DNA from: an uncultured Sphingobacteriales bacterium
GTDB lineage: Bacteria; Bacteroidota; Bacteroidia; Chitinophagales; Chitinophagaceae
Assembly: GCA_937991535.1 (NCBI GenBank)
Contig: CALKHN010000005.1
Span: 33,357-97,356, forward strand
Direction: 5' to 3'
Length of the DNA: 64,000 bases
This document shows positions 8,198 through 16,813 of this stretch, one piece after another. The position numbers and the translations under genes were made by a program. How positions within the stretch are numbered: position 1 is the stretch's first letter; the number at the start of each line of letters is the position of its first letter. A model generated the notes under the pieces. It saw only the letters and a program-made list of their open reading frames with translations. It searched no databases and was not told the DNA's origin.

Positions 8198-8860
8198 ATG
8201 ATAGAACTTACCAACATTTCCAAATCGGTTAATGCCGGCGGTCAAAAAACATATATTCTTAAAGACATCAACTTCAGGGTAAACCAGGGTGAATTCATTT
8301 CCATAATGGGCCCTTCGGGCTCAGGCAAGTCTACCCTGCTGAATATTATAGGCATGCTTGATGATCCGTCCGAAGGATATCACTATTTTATGGGGGAGGC
8401 CGTACACCTCCTGAAAGAGAAACAGCGGTCGCAACTTTACAAAAAACACATCGGCTTCGTTTTTCAGGCCTACCATCTTATTGATGAACTAACAGTTTAT
8501 GAAAATATTGAAACGCCGCTTATTTACCAGGACAAAAAATCCTCTGAGCGCAAAGCTATAGTTGCCGATGTACTGGATCGCTTTCAGATAGTGGGTAAAA
8601 AGGATCTTTTTCCAGCGCAACTTTCAGGAGGCCAACAACAACTGGTAGGCATTGCGCGGGCCCTGGTAAGTAAGCCCAGCCTGCTGCTGGCAGACGAACC
8701 TACGGGTAATCTCAACTCCAAACAGGGCGAAGAAATAATGGATCTGTTCAAAAAGCTGAACCAGGAAGAAGGCGTAACCATTATACAGGTAACCCATTCC
8801 GAAAAAAATGCAGAATACGGTTCAAGGATCATTAACCTGCTGGATGGAAAGATCGTTTGA
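8198..8860 (+). CDS. LolD/MacB-type ABC transporter ATP-binding protein
   Basis: Complete nucleotide-binding subunit, 220 residues. It has Walker A GPSGSGKS (38-45), a Q-loop in GFVFQAYHLI, signature LSGGQQQ, Walker B LLLADEPTG and the H-loop VTHSEKNA. The sequence belongs to the LolD/MacB/FtsE group that works with FtsX-fold permeases in lipoprotein release or efflux. No permease or membrane-fusion gene adjoins it; the next gene is a TolC-like channel. An FtsX-fold permease is found 6.5 kb away at 15403. The transported substrate is unknown. Confidence 0.9.
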   Translation: MIELTNISKSVNAGGQKTYILKDINFRVNQGEFISIMGPSGSGKSTLLNIIGMLDDPSEGYHYFMGEAVHLLKEKQRSQLYKKHIGFVFQAYHLIDELTVYENIETPLIYQDKKSSERKAIVADVLDRFQIVGKKDLFPAQLSGGQQQLVGIARALVSKPSLLLADEPTGNLNSKQGEEIMDLFKKLNQEEGVTIIQVTHSEKNAEYGSRIINLLDGKIV

Positions 8861-8963
8861 TTTAGAATTTAATATTTAAGATTTGAGGTCACTAAGAAAT
8901 ATTGTTGCGTTAACCCAGCCAACAACAAGGATAAAGATTGTTGAAGTAAAAAACAATTATGCA

Positions 8964-10394
8964 ATGCGGAAGATCGTACATATAGCAGGAACATGGTTAT
9001 TAACATGCACCATATGGATAAACGTTCATGCCCAAAACGGGGCATTTTCATTGAAGCAATGTGTAGAAACCGCGCTGAACAACAATATCCCGGTAAGGCA
9101 AAATGAACTGCTTGTGCAATCGGCAAAGGCTGACTGGCAAAAAGCCAAAGCCAATCTACTTCCCGACCTCAACGCCGACTGGGGCTATGGCTGGAACCAG
9201 GGACGTGCTATTGATCCCTTTACCAACGGCTATATTGATCAGCGGTTCTCTTCTTCGGGTGCAGGGCTAAACGCGGGACTTACTTTGTTCGGTGGCCTGC
9301 AGTTGCAGAATCTTATCCGTCAAACAGGATATGCCTATCACGCCAGTGAAATGGAATGGCAACAATCCAAAGACAAACTTACACTGGATGTAATACTTGC
9401 CTATTTAACTGTATTAAATAACGAAGACACCTGGAGGATCATGTCGGAACAGGCTGAAATAACCCGTAAACAGGTAGAGCGACTAACGGTTATGGTAAAC
9501 GAAGGCGCCGTGGGCAGCTATATGCTTTCCGATATGAAGGGTCAGCTATCGGGTGATGAACTGGCTGCCATTAATAATTACAATGCATTGCAAACTGCCA
9601 GGCTAAATCTAAGCCAGCTTATGAATATTCCTTATACCAAAGACATGCAACTGGAAAGGTTGCCTGAGGCGGAACTACTTGAGATGTATCCAAATGAACC
9701 TGCGGAAATATATACAGCTTCCCTGCAAAATCTTGCACAGGTTAAGGCGGTTGATTTTCGGGTAAAAAGTATGGCAAAGGGTGTGCAGGCGGCCAGGGGT
9801 GGGTATTATCCTTATTTAAGACTGAATGGAAATCTCAATACGAATTTTTCCAGTGTTTCTGCCCGCTCTGTTCCAACCACCGTTTCTGAAGTAAATACTG
9901 GCCAATACGTGTTGATTGACAATATTAAAAATCCTGTACTCCAGCAACAGCAAAACTACACTGCACAAAAAATATCGTACAACAGCCAGTTTAAAAACAA
10001 CCTGGGAAGTTATGTTGGCCTGAGCCTGAGCATTCCCATCTTTAATAATCTGCGGGTAGCCACTACTGTAAAAAAAGCAAAACTCAGCGAAAAAAATGCC
10101 GTATACGAAGCGGAAAACGTCAAACTGATCCTGAAACAAAGTATAGAGAAAGCATACCAGGACATGGTATCTGCCTATGAACGTTACAAAGTGCTGCAGG
10201 AACAGGTTATTCAATACAGGGAATCATTTCGTTCAGCGGAGATCCGTTTCAACCTGGGTACCATTGTATCTACCGAATATTTGCTCACTAAAAACAATTA
10301 CGACCGGGCTAAACTCAATCTCACACAAACCTGGTACGAATATATTTTCCGCACAAGGATACTGGATTTTTACCAGGGGAAACTGGCGTTGTAG
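8964..10394 (+). CDS. TolC-family outer membrane efflux protein
   Basis: A 476-residue outer membrane factor with a signal peptide (MRKIVHIAGTWLLTCTIWINVHAQ). Two OEP repeats of long alpha-hairpins follow; the first begins FSLKQCVETALNNNIPV, the classic OEP start. The second repeat shows YVGLSLSIPIFNNLRV and the closing FNLGTIVSTEYLLTKN helix. It forms trimeric channels through the outer membrane. The frame is open back to a TTG at 8883, but those codons lie in an AT-rich repeat stretch, and the ATG at 8964 precedes the signal peptide directly. It is probably co-transcribed with the ATPase gene 103 bp upstream. Confidence 0.9.
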   Translation: MRKIVHIAGTWLLTCTIWINVHAQNGAFSLKQCVETALNNNIPVRQNELLVQSAKADWQKAKANLLPDLNADWGYGWNQGRAIDPFTNGYIDQRFSSSGAGLNAGLTLFGGLQLQNLIRQTGYAYHASEMEWQQSKDKLTLDVILAYLTVLNNEDTWRIMSEQAEITRKQVERLTVMVNEGAVGSYMLSDMKGQLSGDELAAINNYNALQTARLNLSQLMNIPYTKDMQLERLPEAELLEMYPNEPAEIYTASLQNLAQVKAVDFRVKSMAKGVQAARGGYYPYLRLNGNLNTNFSSVSARSVPTTVSEVNTGQYVLIDNIKNPVLQQQQNYTAQKISYNSQFKNNLGSYVGLSLSIPIFNNLRVATTVKKAKLSEKNAVYEAENVKLILKQSIEKAYQDMVSAYERYKVLQEQVIQYRESFRSAEIRFNLGTIVSTEYLLTKNNYDRAKLNLTQTWYEYIFRTRILDFYQGKLAL

Positions 10395-10649
10395 TTATCC
10401 GCGCTTACTTCTGTAACAAACACCGGAAAACGCATTTAAATTTGGCGAAGGTCCGTAGGCCTGAAACTTGGGCAAGCAGTGCTTTAGCGGTTGTAATGAC
10501 TTTTGCAGGTGAGTGCCATCGGCACGGTTCCCAACGGCAACAAGCATACCGCTTCCATAACCTTTTGCTGTTTTTCTTTTGAGAAGTATTTGATCCGAAG
10601 CCAAAGGAACAAATCTCTTATTTATTATACATTTACAGTAAATAACATA

Positions 10650-13487
10650 ATGTATATGCATAACAGAACTATAGTGAAAAACACTTTCCTGTTTATCTTA
10701 CTCTCCGTAAACATAGTATTTGCTCAGGCTCAAAATAATCCTGCGGATAAATTACCTGTTGATACTGCTGTTACCATTGGCAAATTGCCGAACGGACTAG
10801 TCTATTATATTCGCCCCAATAATAAACCCGAGCAAAAGGTAGAGCTCCGACTGGTGATTAATGCCGGTTCCATTAATGAAGACGAGGATCAGCTCGGGCT
10901 GGCACATATGGCTGAACACATGGCTTTTAACGGCACCAAAAATTTCAAAAAAAATGATATCGTCTCCTTCCTCCAGGAAATAGGCGTTGGCTTTGGAAGC
11001 GACCTTAACGCCTCCACCTATTTTGATCAGACGATCTACATTTTACCCATTCCTACCGACAAGCCGGGTAATGTGGAAAAGGGATTCAGCGTACTGGAAG
11101 ACTGGGCGCATAATGTTACCTATTTAGATGAAGACATAGACAATGAACGTGCGATCATTCTGGAAGAAAGCCGTTTGGGAAAAGGTGCGGGAGAAAGAAT
11201 GTTCAAGAAGATATTGCCCAAATTACTGATCGGGTCATTGTATGCAGAACGTTTGCCCATAGGCAAGGATAGCATCATTAAGAACTTTAAGCACGATGCC
11301 ATACGCCGGTATTATAAGGAATGGTACCGGCCCGGGCTAATGGCAGTAATTGTTGTAGGGGATATAACAAAAGAGAATGCCCTGGCAATGATAAAAAAAC
11401 ATTTTGGTGGTTTAACCAACCCCGCCGAAGCACGTCAGCGCCTGCAACCTCCCGTGCCTGCATATACCAAAGATGATGCAATAATTGTTACCGATAAAGA
11501 AGCTACCAGTTACCAGGCGATCGTTGAATATCCCGCGTATAAATCAGATACAACTATTACTTACAGCGATTATAAAAAAGAACTGGTTAAAGACCTGTTT
11601 GTAACCATGCTGAATAAACGCATGCAGGAGCTTACCCAACAGGCAAATCCACCCTTTGTATACGGCGGCGGATCTTTCAGCAGTATTGCCAGGGGATATG
11701 AAAATTTTGAGCTTTACGCGGTTTCGGGCGATAAAGAGCCCACCAGTGCATTGCAGGCCGCCCTGGAAGAACTGGAAAAAGTAAAACGATTTGGCTTTAC
11801 GGCACCGGAGCTGGAAAGAGCAAAAAAAAATATGCTGGCCGCTTATGAAAAAAGTTACAACGACAGGGATAAAAGAGAATCATCTGAATTTGTAGAGGAA
11901 TATATTCAGCATTACCTGCAGGGAGCCCCCATTCCCGGTATTGTTGCGGAATATAAAATGGCAAAGGATCTTTTACCGGCTATCGGTCTTGAAGATGTGA
12001 ACGCCATTGCCAACATTTTAAAGGGAGATCAGAATGTATTTGCATTTATTATGGGTCCGCAGAAGGAAGGCGTACAACTGCCTTCCCCTGACGCACTTTT
12101 ACAAACCGTAGCGCTGGCGGAAAAAGCAGAGGTAAAACCCTACGAAGAAAAAACAATAGCCACCGATTTGTTAACCGTAATGCCAAAGGCAGGAAAAGTA
12201 ACCAGCAAAAAAAACAACACGCTTACGGGCTCAACCGAACTTACCCTATCAAATGGCGTTAGCGTTACCCTCAAACCCACCGATTTCAAAAATGACGAAA
12301 TACTAATGGCGGCATCGCGGTATGGTGGTACAAGCAACTACAGCCAGCCCGACAAATACAATGCCGCTTACGCCTTACCGGTAGTGAACGCCATGGGCTA
12401 TGGCAGCTTTTCTCCCACAGACCTGCAAAAAGCACTATCGGGTAAAACCATATCGGCCACTCCTTTTATCGGCGCTACTACCGAAGGCATCAACGGCAGC
12501 TCAACAGTGAAAGACCTGGAGACTATGTTTCAACTGGCATATCTTAAGTTAACGGAGCCCCGCAAAGACAGCAGCCTGTTCAACGCTTTCGTACAAAAAA
12601 ACAAAGCGCAACTGGCTTTGTTAAGCGCCAATCCCCAGGCTTCATTTATTGATACAGCCTTCAGGGTTTTTTACAATAATAATCCGCTGGCACCCATTAA
12701 CGTACCAAAGGCAGCTTATTTTGACAGCATACAGGCAAACAGGGCGTTGGCTATCTACAAGCAACGCCTGGGAGATGCCGGAGGCTTACATTTTGTTTTC
12801 ACCGGTAATTTTGAAGAAAACCAAATTATTCCGTTAATTGAAACCTATATTGCCGGTTTGCCGGCAACAGGCAGGAAAAATAATTATGTTGATCAGAAAG
12901 TAAGACCGATAAAAGGGAAAAAGGAACTGACGGTGTATAAAGGCGAGGAGCAAAAAAGCCTGATCCTGTCTTTTTATTACGGAGAAATTCCGTACAATGA
13001 AGATCTTGCTTTAAAGGCCAGCGCCCTCACAGAAGTGCTCAACATCCGCATTATTGAAGAATTGAGAGAAAAGGTGCAGGGCATTTATGGCGGTGGCATT
13101 TACGGAGGATTGAACAAAGCGCCCTATCCTTCTTTTCAGTTGGTGGTGCAATTGCCCTGTGGTCCCGAAAAGGTAGACACACTCCTGAAAGCCATGCAAA
13201 ACGAAATAATTGCTATTATTAAAAACGGACCGGGCGAACAAAACCTCAATAAGGTAAAGCAACAATGGCGTGAATCGCACAAACAAGAGATGAAAGAGAA
13301 TGGTCCCTGGTCCAGCCATCTTTTAGCGGCAAAAACAGAAGGCAAAAATATTGACCGCTTTATTCATTTTGAGCAGTATATTGATAAATTAACCACCAAA
13401 GATGTACAGGAAGCCGCACGACTGTTACTGAACGGCAAAAATCATTATACGGCCATCCTTATGCCCGCTGATGCAAAAATGAAGTAA
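10650..13487 (+). CDS. M16 family zinc metalloprotease (two-domain, secreted)
   Basis: A 945-residue pitrilysin/insulinase-family protease with a signal peptide ending around VFAQAQ. The inverted zinc motif is H86-M-A-E-H90, and the third ligand glutamate is expected in the ERAIILEES stretch. The second half (from about residue 540) repeats the M16 fold without the zinc motif, as is usual for the full-length family. The ATG at 10650 is chosen because the signal peptide begins there; the upstream open frame has no coding character. It probably degrades peptides in the periplasm. An AT-rich gap of about 255 bp separates it from the TolC gene. Confidence 0.9.
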   Translation: MYMHNRTIVKNTFLFILLSVNIVFAQAQNNPADKLPVDTAVTIGKLPNGLVYYIRPNNKPEQKVELRLVINAGSINEDEDQLGLAHMAEHMAFNGTKNFKKNDIVSFLQEIGVGFGSDLNASTYFDQTIYILPIPTDKPGNVEKGFSVLEDWAHNVTYLDEDIDNERAIILEESRLGKGAGERMFKKILPKLLIGSLYAERLPIGKDSIIKNFKHDAIRRYYKEWYRPGLMAVIVVGDITKENALAMIKKHFGGLTNPAEARQRLQPPVPAYTKDDAIIVTDKEATSYQAIVEYPAYKSDTTITYSDYKKELVKDLFVTMLNKRMQELTQQANPPFVYGGGSFSSIARGYENFELYAVSGDKEPTSALQAALEELEKVKRFGFTAPELERAKKNMLAAYEKSYNDRDKRESSEFVEEYIQHYLQGAPIPGIVAEYKMAKDLLPAIGLEDVNAIANILKGDQNVFAFIMGPQKEGVQLPSPDALLQTVALAEKAEVKPYEEKTIATDLLTVMPKAGKVTSKKNNTLTGSTELTLSNGVSVTLKPTDFKNDEILMAASRYGGTSNYSQPDKYNAAYALPVVNAMGYGSFSPTDLQKALSGKTISATPFIGATTEGINGSSTVKDLETMFQLAYLKLTEPRKDSSLFNAFVQKNKAQLALLSANPQASFIDTAFRVFYNNNPLAPINVPKAAYFDSIQANRALAIYKQRLGDAGGLHFVFTGNFEENQIIPLIETYIAGLPATGRKNNYVDQKVRPIKGKKELTVYKGEEQKSLILSFYYGEIPYNEDLALKASALTEVLNIRIIEELREKVQGIYGGGIYGGLNKAPYPSFQLVVQLPCGPEKVDTLLKAMQNEIIAIIKNGPGEQNLNKVKQQWRESHKQEMKENGPWSSHLLAAKTEGKNIDRFIHFEQYIDKLTTKDVQEAARLLLNGKNHYTAILMPADAKMK

Positions 13488-13517
13488 GATATTTACCCGG
13501 AATAAGAAAAAGTATCG

Positions 13518-13547
13518 GGATGGATGCCGCGGGATCCATCCTTCTTT
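13518..13547. terminator. Rho-independent terminator after M16 gene
   Basis: An 8-bp stem (GGATGGAT / ATCCATCC) with an 8-nt loop is followed by TTCTTT. It lies between the convergent M16 and Uma2 genes. Confidence 0.7.
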
Positions 13548-13561
13548 AAAGCCAAATGAAG

Positions 13562-14149
13562 CTACGATAATTTTGTTCCTTCATAAATATCCTGCAGGGG
13601 TATGGCAAGATCAACTACAGGAATTGTGAGTATTTCATTTACCGATTTGTATTCCTCCAGTTCCCAGCGCCCGGAAGCATTTATGCGAAAAGCTTCAATG
13701 GCAATGCTTTCCGAATCAATCAGGATATATGCTTTAAGCGTAAGAATATCACGGTAAAACCTGAACTTTTCACCACGATCATAGCTTTTAGTGGAAGGCG
13801 ACAGTATTTCAATGATCACCGTTGGTGCTATTGCATAATCATCATTTTCTTCCTCAACTATATCGCGGCAGATAATTGAAAGATCAGGGTAGGTAAACAA
13901 AGTATTTTCAGGAATATGAATGCGCAGATCGCTGCCATAAGGCTGGCATTGCTTCCCCCGCAGTCGTGCACCAATACCTATTATTAAATTCTTTGCTATA
14001 ACATTATGCCTCACGCTGGCTCCTGCCATAGCAAATACCTCTCCCCTGTAATATTCATGCTTTTCGGTAGCAGTGCTTTCCCACGCCAGGTATTCTTCGG
14101 GCGTTAATTTATTTTTGCCATAAGCCACGGCGGGTTCACATAGTTCCAT
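13562..14149 (-). CDS. Uma2 family (DUF820) PD-(D/E)XK nuclease-like protein
   Basis: A 195-residue protein of the Uma2 family, frequent in Cyanobacteria and Bacteroidota, with a restriction-endonuclease fold. Visible hallmarks are LTPEEYLAWE and EKHEYYRGEVFAMAGASVRHN at the N-terminus, followed by TYPDLSIIC and the EILSPSTKSYDRGEKFRFYR core holding the catalytic Asp and Glu-x-Lys-like residues. Function in the cell is unknown; these genes often sit alone and spread horizontally. It is convergent with the M16 gene. A miniature element copy lies just upstream. Confidence 0.85.
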   Translation of the reverse strand: MELCEPAVAYGKNKLTPEEYLAWESTATEKHEYYRGEVFAMAGASVRHNVIAKNLIIGIGARLRGKQCQPYGSDLRIHIPENTLFTYPDLSIICRDIVEEENDDYAIAPTVIIEILSPSTKSYDRGEKFRFYRDILTLKAYILIDSESIAIEAFRINASGRWELEEYKSVNEILTIPVVDLAIPLQDIYEGTKLS

Positions 14150-14232
14150 AATGTTACCAATTTACAAAATTATCCCGAAAAAAGATAACGCTGCAAAATG
14201 GCGGAAGTATTGATTAACTCTTCTAATTATTC

Positions 14233-14382
14233 CGCTCCAACGAGTGCATTCCAAATTCGCATTGCTTTGCTTCATGTGGGCGGTGAAGACCTGCCTACTG
14301 TCAGGCAGGCACCGCCCACGGCGCACGCCCCGGTTGGTGTCTCCACCAACCGGCCACAATTTGCAATACATCCCTCTCCAAC
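14233..14382 (-). mobile_element. Miniature inverted-repeat element, copy 1 (132 bp plus target duplication)
   Basis: The element occupies about 14242-14373. Its ends are imperfect inverted repeats (GAGTGCATTCCAAATT left, complement of AATTTGCAATACATCC right). The flanks CGCTCCAAC (14233-14241) and CTCTCCAAC (14374-14382) agree in 8 of 9 positions, as expected for an aged 9-bp target duplication. Inside are two hairpins, GGGCGGTG/CACCGCCC and CCGGTTGG/CCAACCGG. Compared with copy 2 it lies in reverse orientation and has 20 extra bases (14290-14309) in the first hairpin loop. It has no coding capacity. Confidence 0.75.
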
Positions 14383-14434
14383 CTTTTGCTCGGGGTTCTG
14401 TTTTTAATCCTTATATTTCTATCAAAATATTAGT

Positions 14435-14704
14435 TTGTTCTTATTCCTGAAATACTATACAGACGTTAACAAGTTCAACCTGCTTGTATCTTCAATACCT
14501 TTATTGCTCAATCAAAGTTTTGCAGTGAGTGTTTTAAGCTTCAGCAGTATTGGAGTGGCGGCTTCGTTAATTATATACCGCTATTATTATAATATCCAGT
14601 ATTGCTTTTACGCCAACGCAGGACTTTCTAAAATGAAATTGATGACGCGGGTAGCGGTAATTAATATAATACTTTCAACGCTTATTCTTTTAATCATAAG
14701 ATGA
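14435..14704 (+). CDS. Small hydrophobic membrane protein, 89 aa
   Basis: The frame begins with TTG at 14435; a stop lies upstream at 14405. Three hydrophobic stretches are visible, at about residues 13-35, 38-54 and 71-88 (INIILSTLILLII). The stop codon overlaps the ATG of the following ABC ATPase as ATGA, which implies translational coupling and argues that the gene is real despite its length. It may be the membrane partner of that ATPase, although 89 residues is far too short for a normal permease. The start is uncertain, and no family is recognised. Confidence 0.5.
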   Translation: MFLFLKYYTDVNKFNLLVSSIPLLLNQSFAVSVLSFSSIGVAASLIIYRYYYNIQYCFYANAGLSKMKLMTRVAVINIILSTLILLIIR

Positions 14705-15378
14705 ATAATAAACTAAGTGTAAGCGCAATTGCCCATTGCTATGGTACAAAAAAGATACTGGAAAACGTCAGCTTCGAATGTCATACGGGCGATATAACCG
14801 GGCTTTTTGGGCTAAATGGCTGTGGTAAATCTACCCTGCTGAACATACTGTTTGGAACATTGAAAGCTACATCAGGAAGTGTATGGATAAATGATACACC
14901 CCTGCGGAATAACATCACCCGAAAACTGATAAGTTACAGTCACCAAAAGATATTCCTGCCTCAGAACATTACCGTAAGAAATGTGATCCCTTTATATTTC
15001 CCAGCCGGGGAAGATCAGAATAAAATATTTTATTCACCCGGTGTACATCATATGGAGGCTACCAGGGTAGGTAATCTTTCATTAGGAGAACAACGATACC
15101 TGCAATTTTTACTGGTTATTCATTTAAATCATCCCTTTGTTCTACTGGATGAACCATTCTCCATGGTTGATCCCTTGTATAAGGAGGTCATTAAAGAAAA
15201 GATAAAAGAACGAAGTGCAGTACAGGGATTTATTATAACCGATCACTACTATAACGATATGCTGGACATTGCTACAAAAAAAATACTGATGGCAGCGGGG
15301 AAAATACAGCCGGTTAACGATGCATCTGACCTGGCTACCGCCGGTTACCTTTCTGCAAAGCAGCATGGAAACGGGTAA
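14701..15378 (+). CDS. ABC transporter ATP-binding protein
   Basis: A 225-residue nucleotide-binding subunit. Walker A is GLNGCGKST (37-45), the signature is the variant NLSLGEQRYLQ, Walker B is FVLLDEPFSMVDP and the H-loop is ITDHYYND. The signature departs from LSGGQ (LSLGEQ), as seen in LptB/LivG-like and drug-export ATPases. It overlaps the small membrane gene upstream by 4 bp (ATGA). There is no other transporter component downstream, where the gene converges with an FtsX-like permease. Substrate and partner are unknown. Confidence 0.88.
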   Translation: MNNKLSVSAIAHCYGTKKILENVSFECHTGDITGLFGLNGCGKSTLLNILFGTLKATSGSVWINDTPLRNNITRKLISYSHQKIFLPQNITVRNVIPLYFPAGEDQNKIFYSPGVHHMEATRVGNLSLGEQRYLQFLLVIHLNHPFVLLDEPFSMVDPLYKEVIKEKIKERSAVQGFIITDHYYNDMLDIATKKILMAAGKIQPVNDASDLATAGYLSAKQHGNG

Positions 15379-15402
15379 CACCATAACAATACACGTGCTT
15401 CC

Positions 15403-16638
15403 CTACCTGAACTGCACCGCTTTGGCGGGTTGTATCTTACGACTCACCAATGAAGGAATCAATAAGGTAAGTGTACACACCAGCAATGTACCCACAACTA
15501 CAAGCAACACCTCCCACCATATTATTTTAACGGGAACTACCAGCATATAATAAGCATTCTCATCCCAGAATGTAAGAAATCCTGTTTTTTGCTGCAATAC
15601 ACAAATTCCAAGGCCAATAACCAATCCAAGAAAGATACCTACAGCGGTAATGATAACGCCCTGCATTGTGAATATTTTCTGCACCGTCCAGTCTGTGGCG
15701 CCTACTGCTTTTAAAACACCAATCATCCTGGTGCGCTCCAGCACCATAATAATTAAGCAGGTTATCAGGTTTATGATGGCAATGATGATCATTACCCCAA
15801 GCACCACGTCGCGGTTAACATCCTGCAGTTGCAGCCAGTCAAAAATATTAGGATAAATATCCCTGATGGTTTTGCTTCCCCATTCAGGAGGCAGGGATTC
15901 AAATATTTCATTGTTCACCTTATCCATAGCGTGGTAATCGTTCAGAAATATTTCGTACCCTCCTATCTCATCAGTAGTCCAGTCATTGAGCCTTTGTACC
16001 AGCGTCAGGTCGCCAATGGCGTACAACTTATCATATTCTTCCATATTGGTTTTATACAGCCCTACAACAGTAAGTTTATCCGGTCTCGGTTTTTGATCTT
16101 CTCCCCTAAAGAAATATATCAATATCCTGTCGTTTACTTTCAGTTGCAATTGCTTCGCGGTATACTCCGATATTACAATTTCGCGGCTGTATGAGCTATC
16201 GTTGAACTTTACCCATCTTCCGGCAGTAAGAAACTGCTGCATGGAGCTGAAATCATATTCCTTTCCCACGCCTTTAAAAAGTACCCCTTCAATAGATTCC
16301 GGTGTTTTAAGAATGGCATACTTGGTAGCAAAGGACTGCACCTGCCTTACCCCTTGTATTTTATACAATTCACTAACGATCGTATCATTTTTGAGAATCG
16401 GTGACTCTTCCGCGATAGCGGCTTTATATTGTTCATAATGCTGTACCCGCAAGTGCCCCCAGAAGCTGAATATTTTCTGGCTAACTGCTTCCTGGAAGCC
16501 ATTTACAAAGGCCAGTGTCATGATCATCACCGCAACGCTGATAGCAGTGGCGGCTATAGCCAGCCTTATAATAAACCGTGAAAACGAGCGTTCCCTGTTG
16601 AATGCTATCCGTCTTGCTATAAATGAAGCTGTATTCAA
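15403..16638 (-). CDS. FtsX/LolE-like ABC transporter permease
   Basis: A 411-residue membrane protein of the LolC/LolE and MacB permease fold. An N-terminal segment (MNTASFIARRIAFN) leads into the first span (about residues 20-45), followed by a periplasmic domain of some 230 residues. Three spans lie in the C-terminal third (about 278-300, 325-348, 372-395). The last loop has the FtsX motif ERTRMIGVLKAVGATDW. In Bacteroidota such genes are usually annotated as lipoprotein-release permeases. Its ATPase partner could be the LolD-like protein at 8198, but it is not linked to it in an operon. A miniature element lies 43 bp upstream of its start. Confidence 0.87.
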   Translation of the reverse strand: MNTASFIARRIAFNRERSFSRFIIRLAIAATAISVAVMIMTLAFVNGFQEAVSQKIFSFWGHLRVQHYEQYKAAIAEESPILKNDTIVSELYKIQGVRQVQSFATKYAILKTPESIEGVLFKGVGKEYDFSSMQQFLTAGRWVKFNDSSYSREIVISEYTAKQLQLKVNDRILIYFFRGEDQKPRPDKLTVVGLYKTNMEEYDKLYAIGDLTLVQRLNDWTTDEIGGYEIFLNDYHAMDKVNNEIFESLPPEWGSKTIRDIYPNIFDWLQLQDVNRDVVLGVMIIIAIINLITCLIIMVLERTRMIGVLKAVGATDWTVQKIFTMQGVIITAVGIFLGLVIGLGICVLQQKTGFLTFWDENAYYMLVVPVKIIWWEVLLVVVGTLLVCTLTLLIPSLVSRKIQPAKAVQFR

Positions 16639-16681
16639 TCGCTGCGATTTTACTAAATTGTGAAGATAAAAGAATTAGCCG

Positions 16682-16813
16682 ATGTACAAAGGGTGTCTTC
16701 CAAATTGTCGCCGGTTGGTGTCTCCACCAACCGGGGCGTCCGCCGTGGGCGGTGTCTTCACCGCCCACATGAAGCAAAGCGATGCGACAATTTGGAATGC
16801 ACCCATGTACAAA
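16682..16813 (+). mobile_element. Miniature inverted-repeat element, copy 2, on the DUF5103 start codon
   Basis: A 114-bp element (16691-16804) is bounded by inverted repeats of about 21 bp that agree in 19 positions (left GGGTGTCTTCCAAATTG, right complement of CAATTTGGAATGCACCC). It is flanked by a perfect 9-bp direct repeat ATGTACAAA (16682-16690 and 16805-16813). The interior holds two hairpins, CCGGTTGGTG/CACCAACCGG and GGGCGGTG/CACCGCCC. The duplicated target includes the ATG of the following gene. Element plus duplication adds 123 bp, exactly 41 codons, and contains no stop in that frame. Confidence 0.85.

Noticed and set aside
13011..13345. Antisense open frames inside the M16 gene
   Set aside because: They are shadows of the real coding frame.
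15403..16638. FtsX itself (cell division)
   Set aside because: Length of 411 residues and the large periplasmic domain fit the LolC/E-type permease rather than the shorter FtsX.
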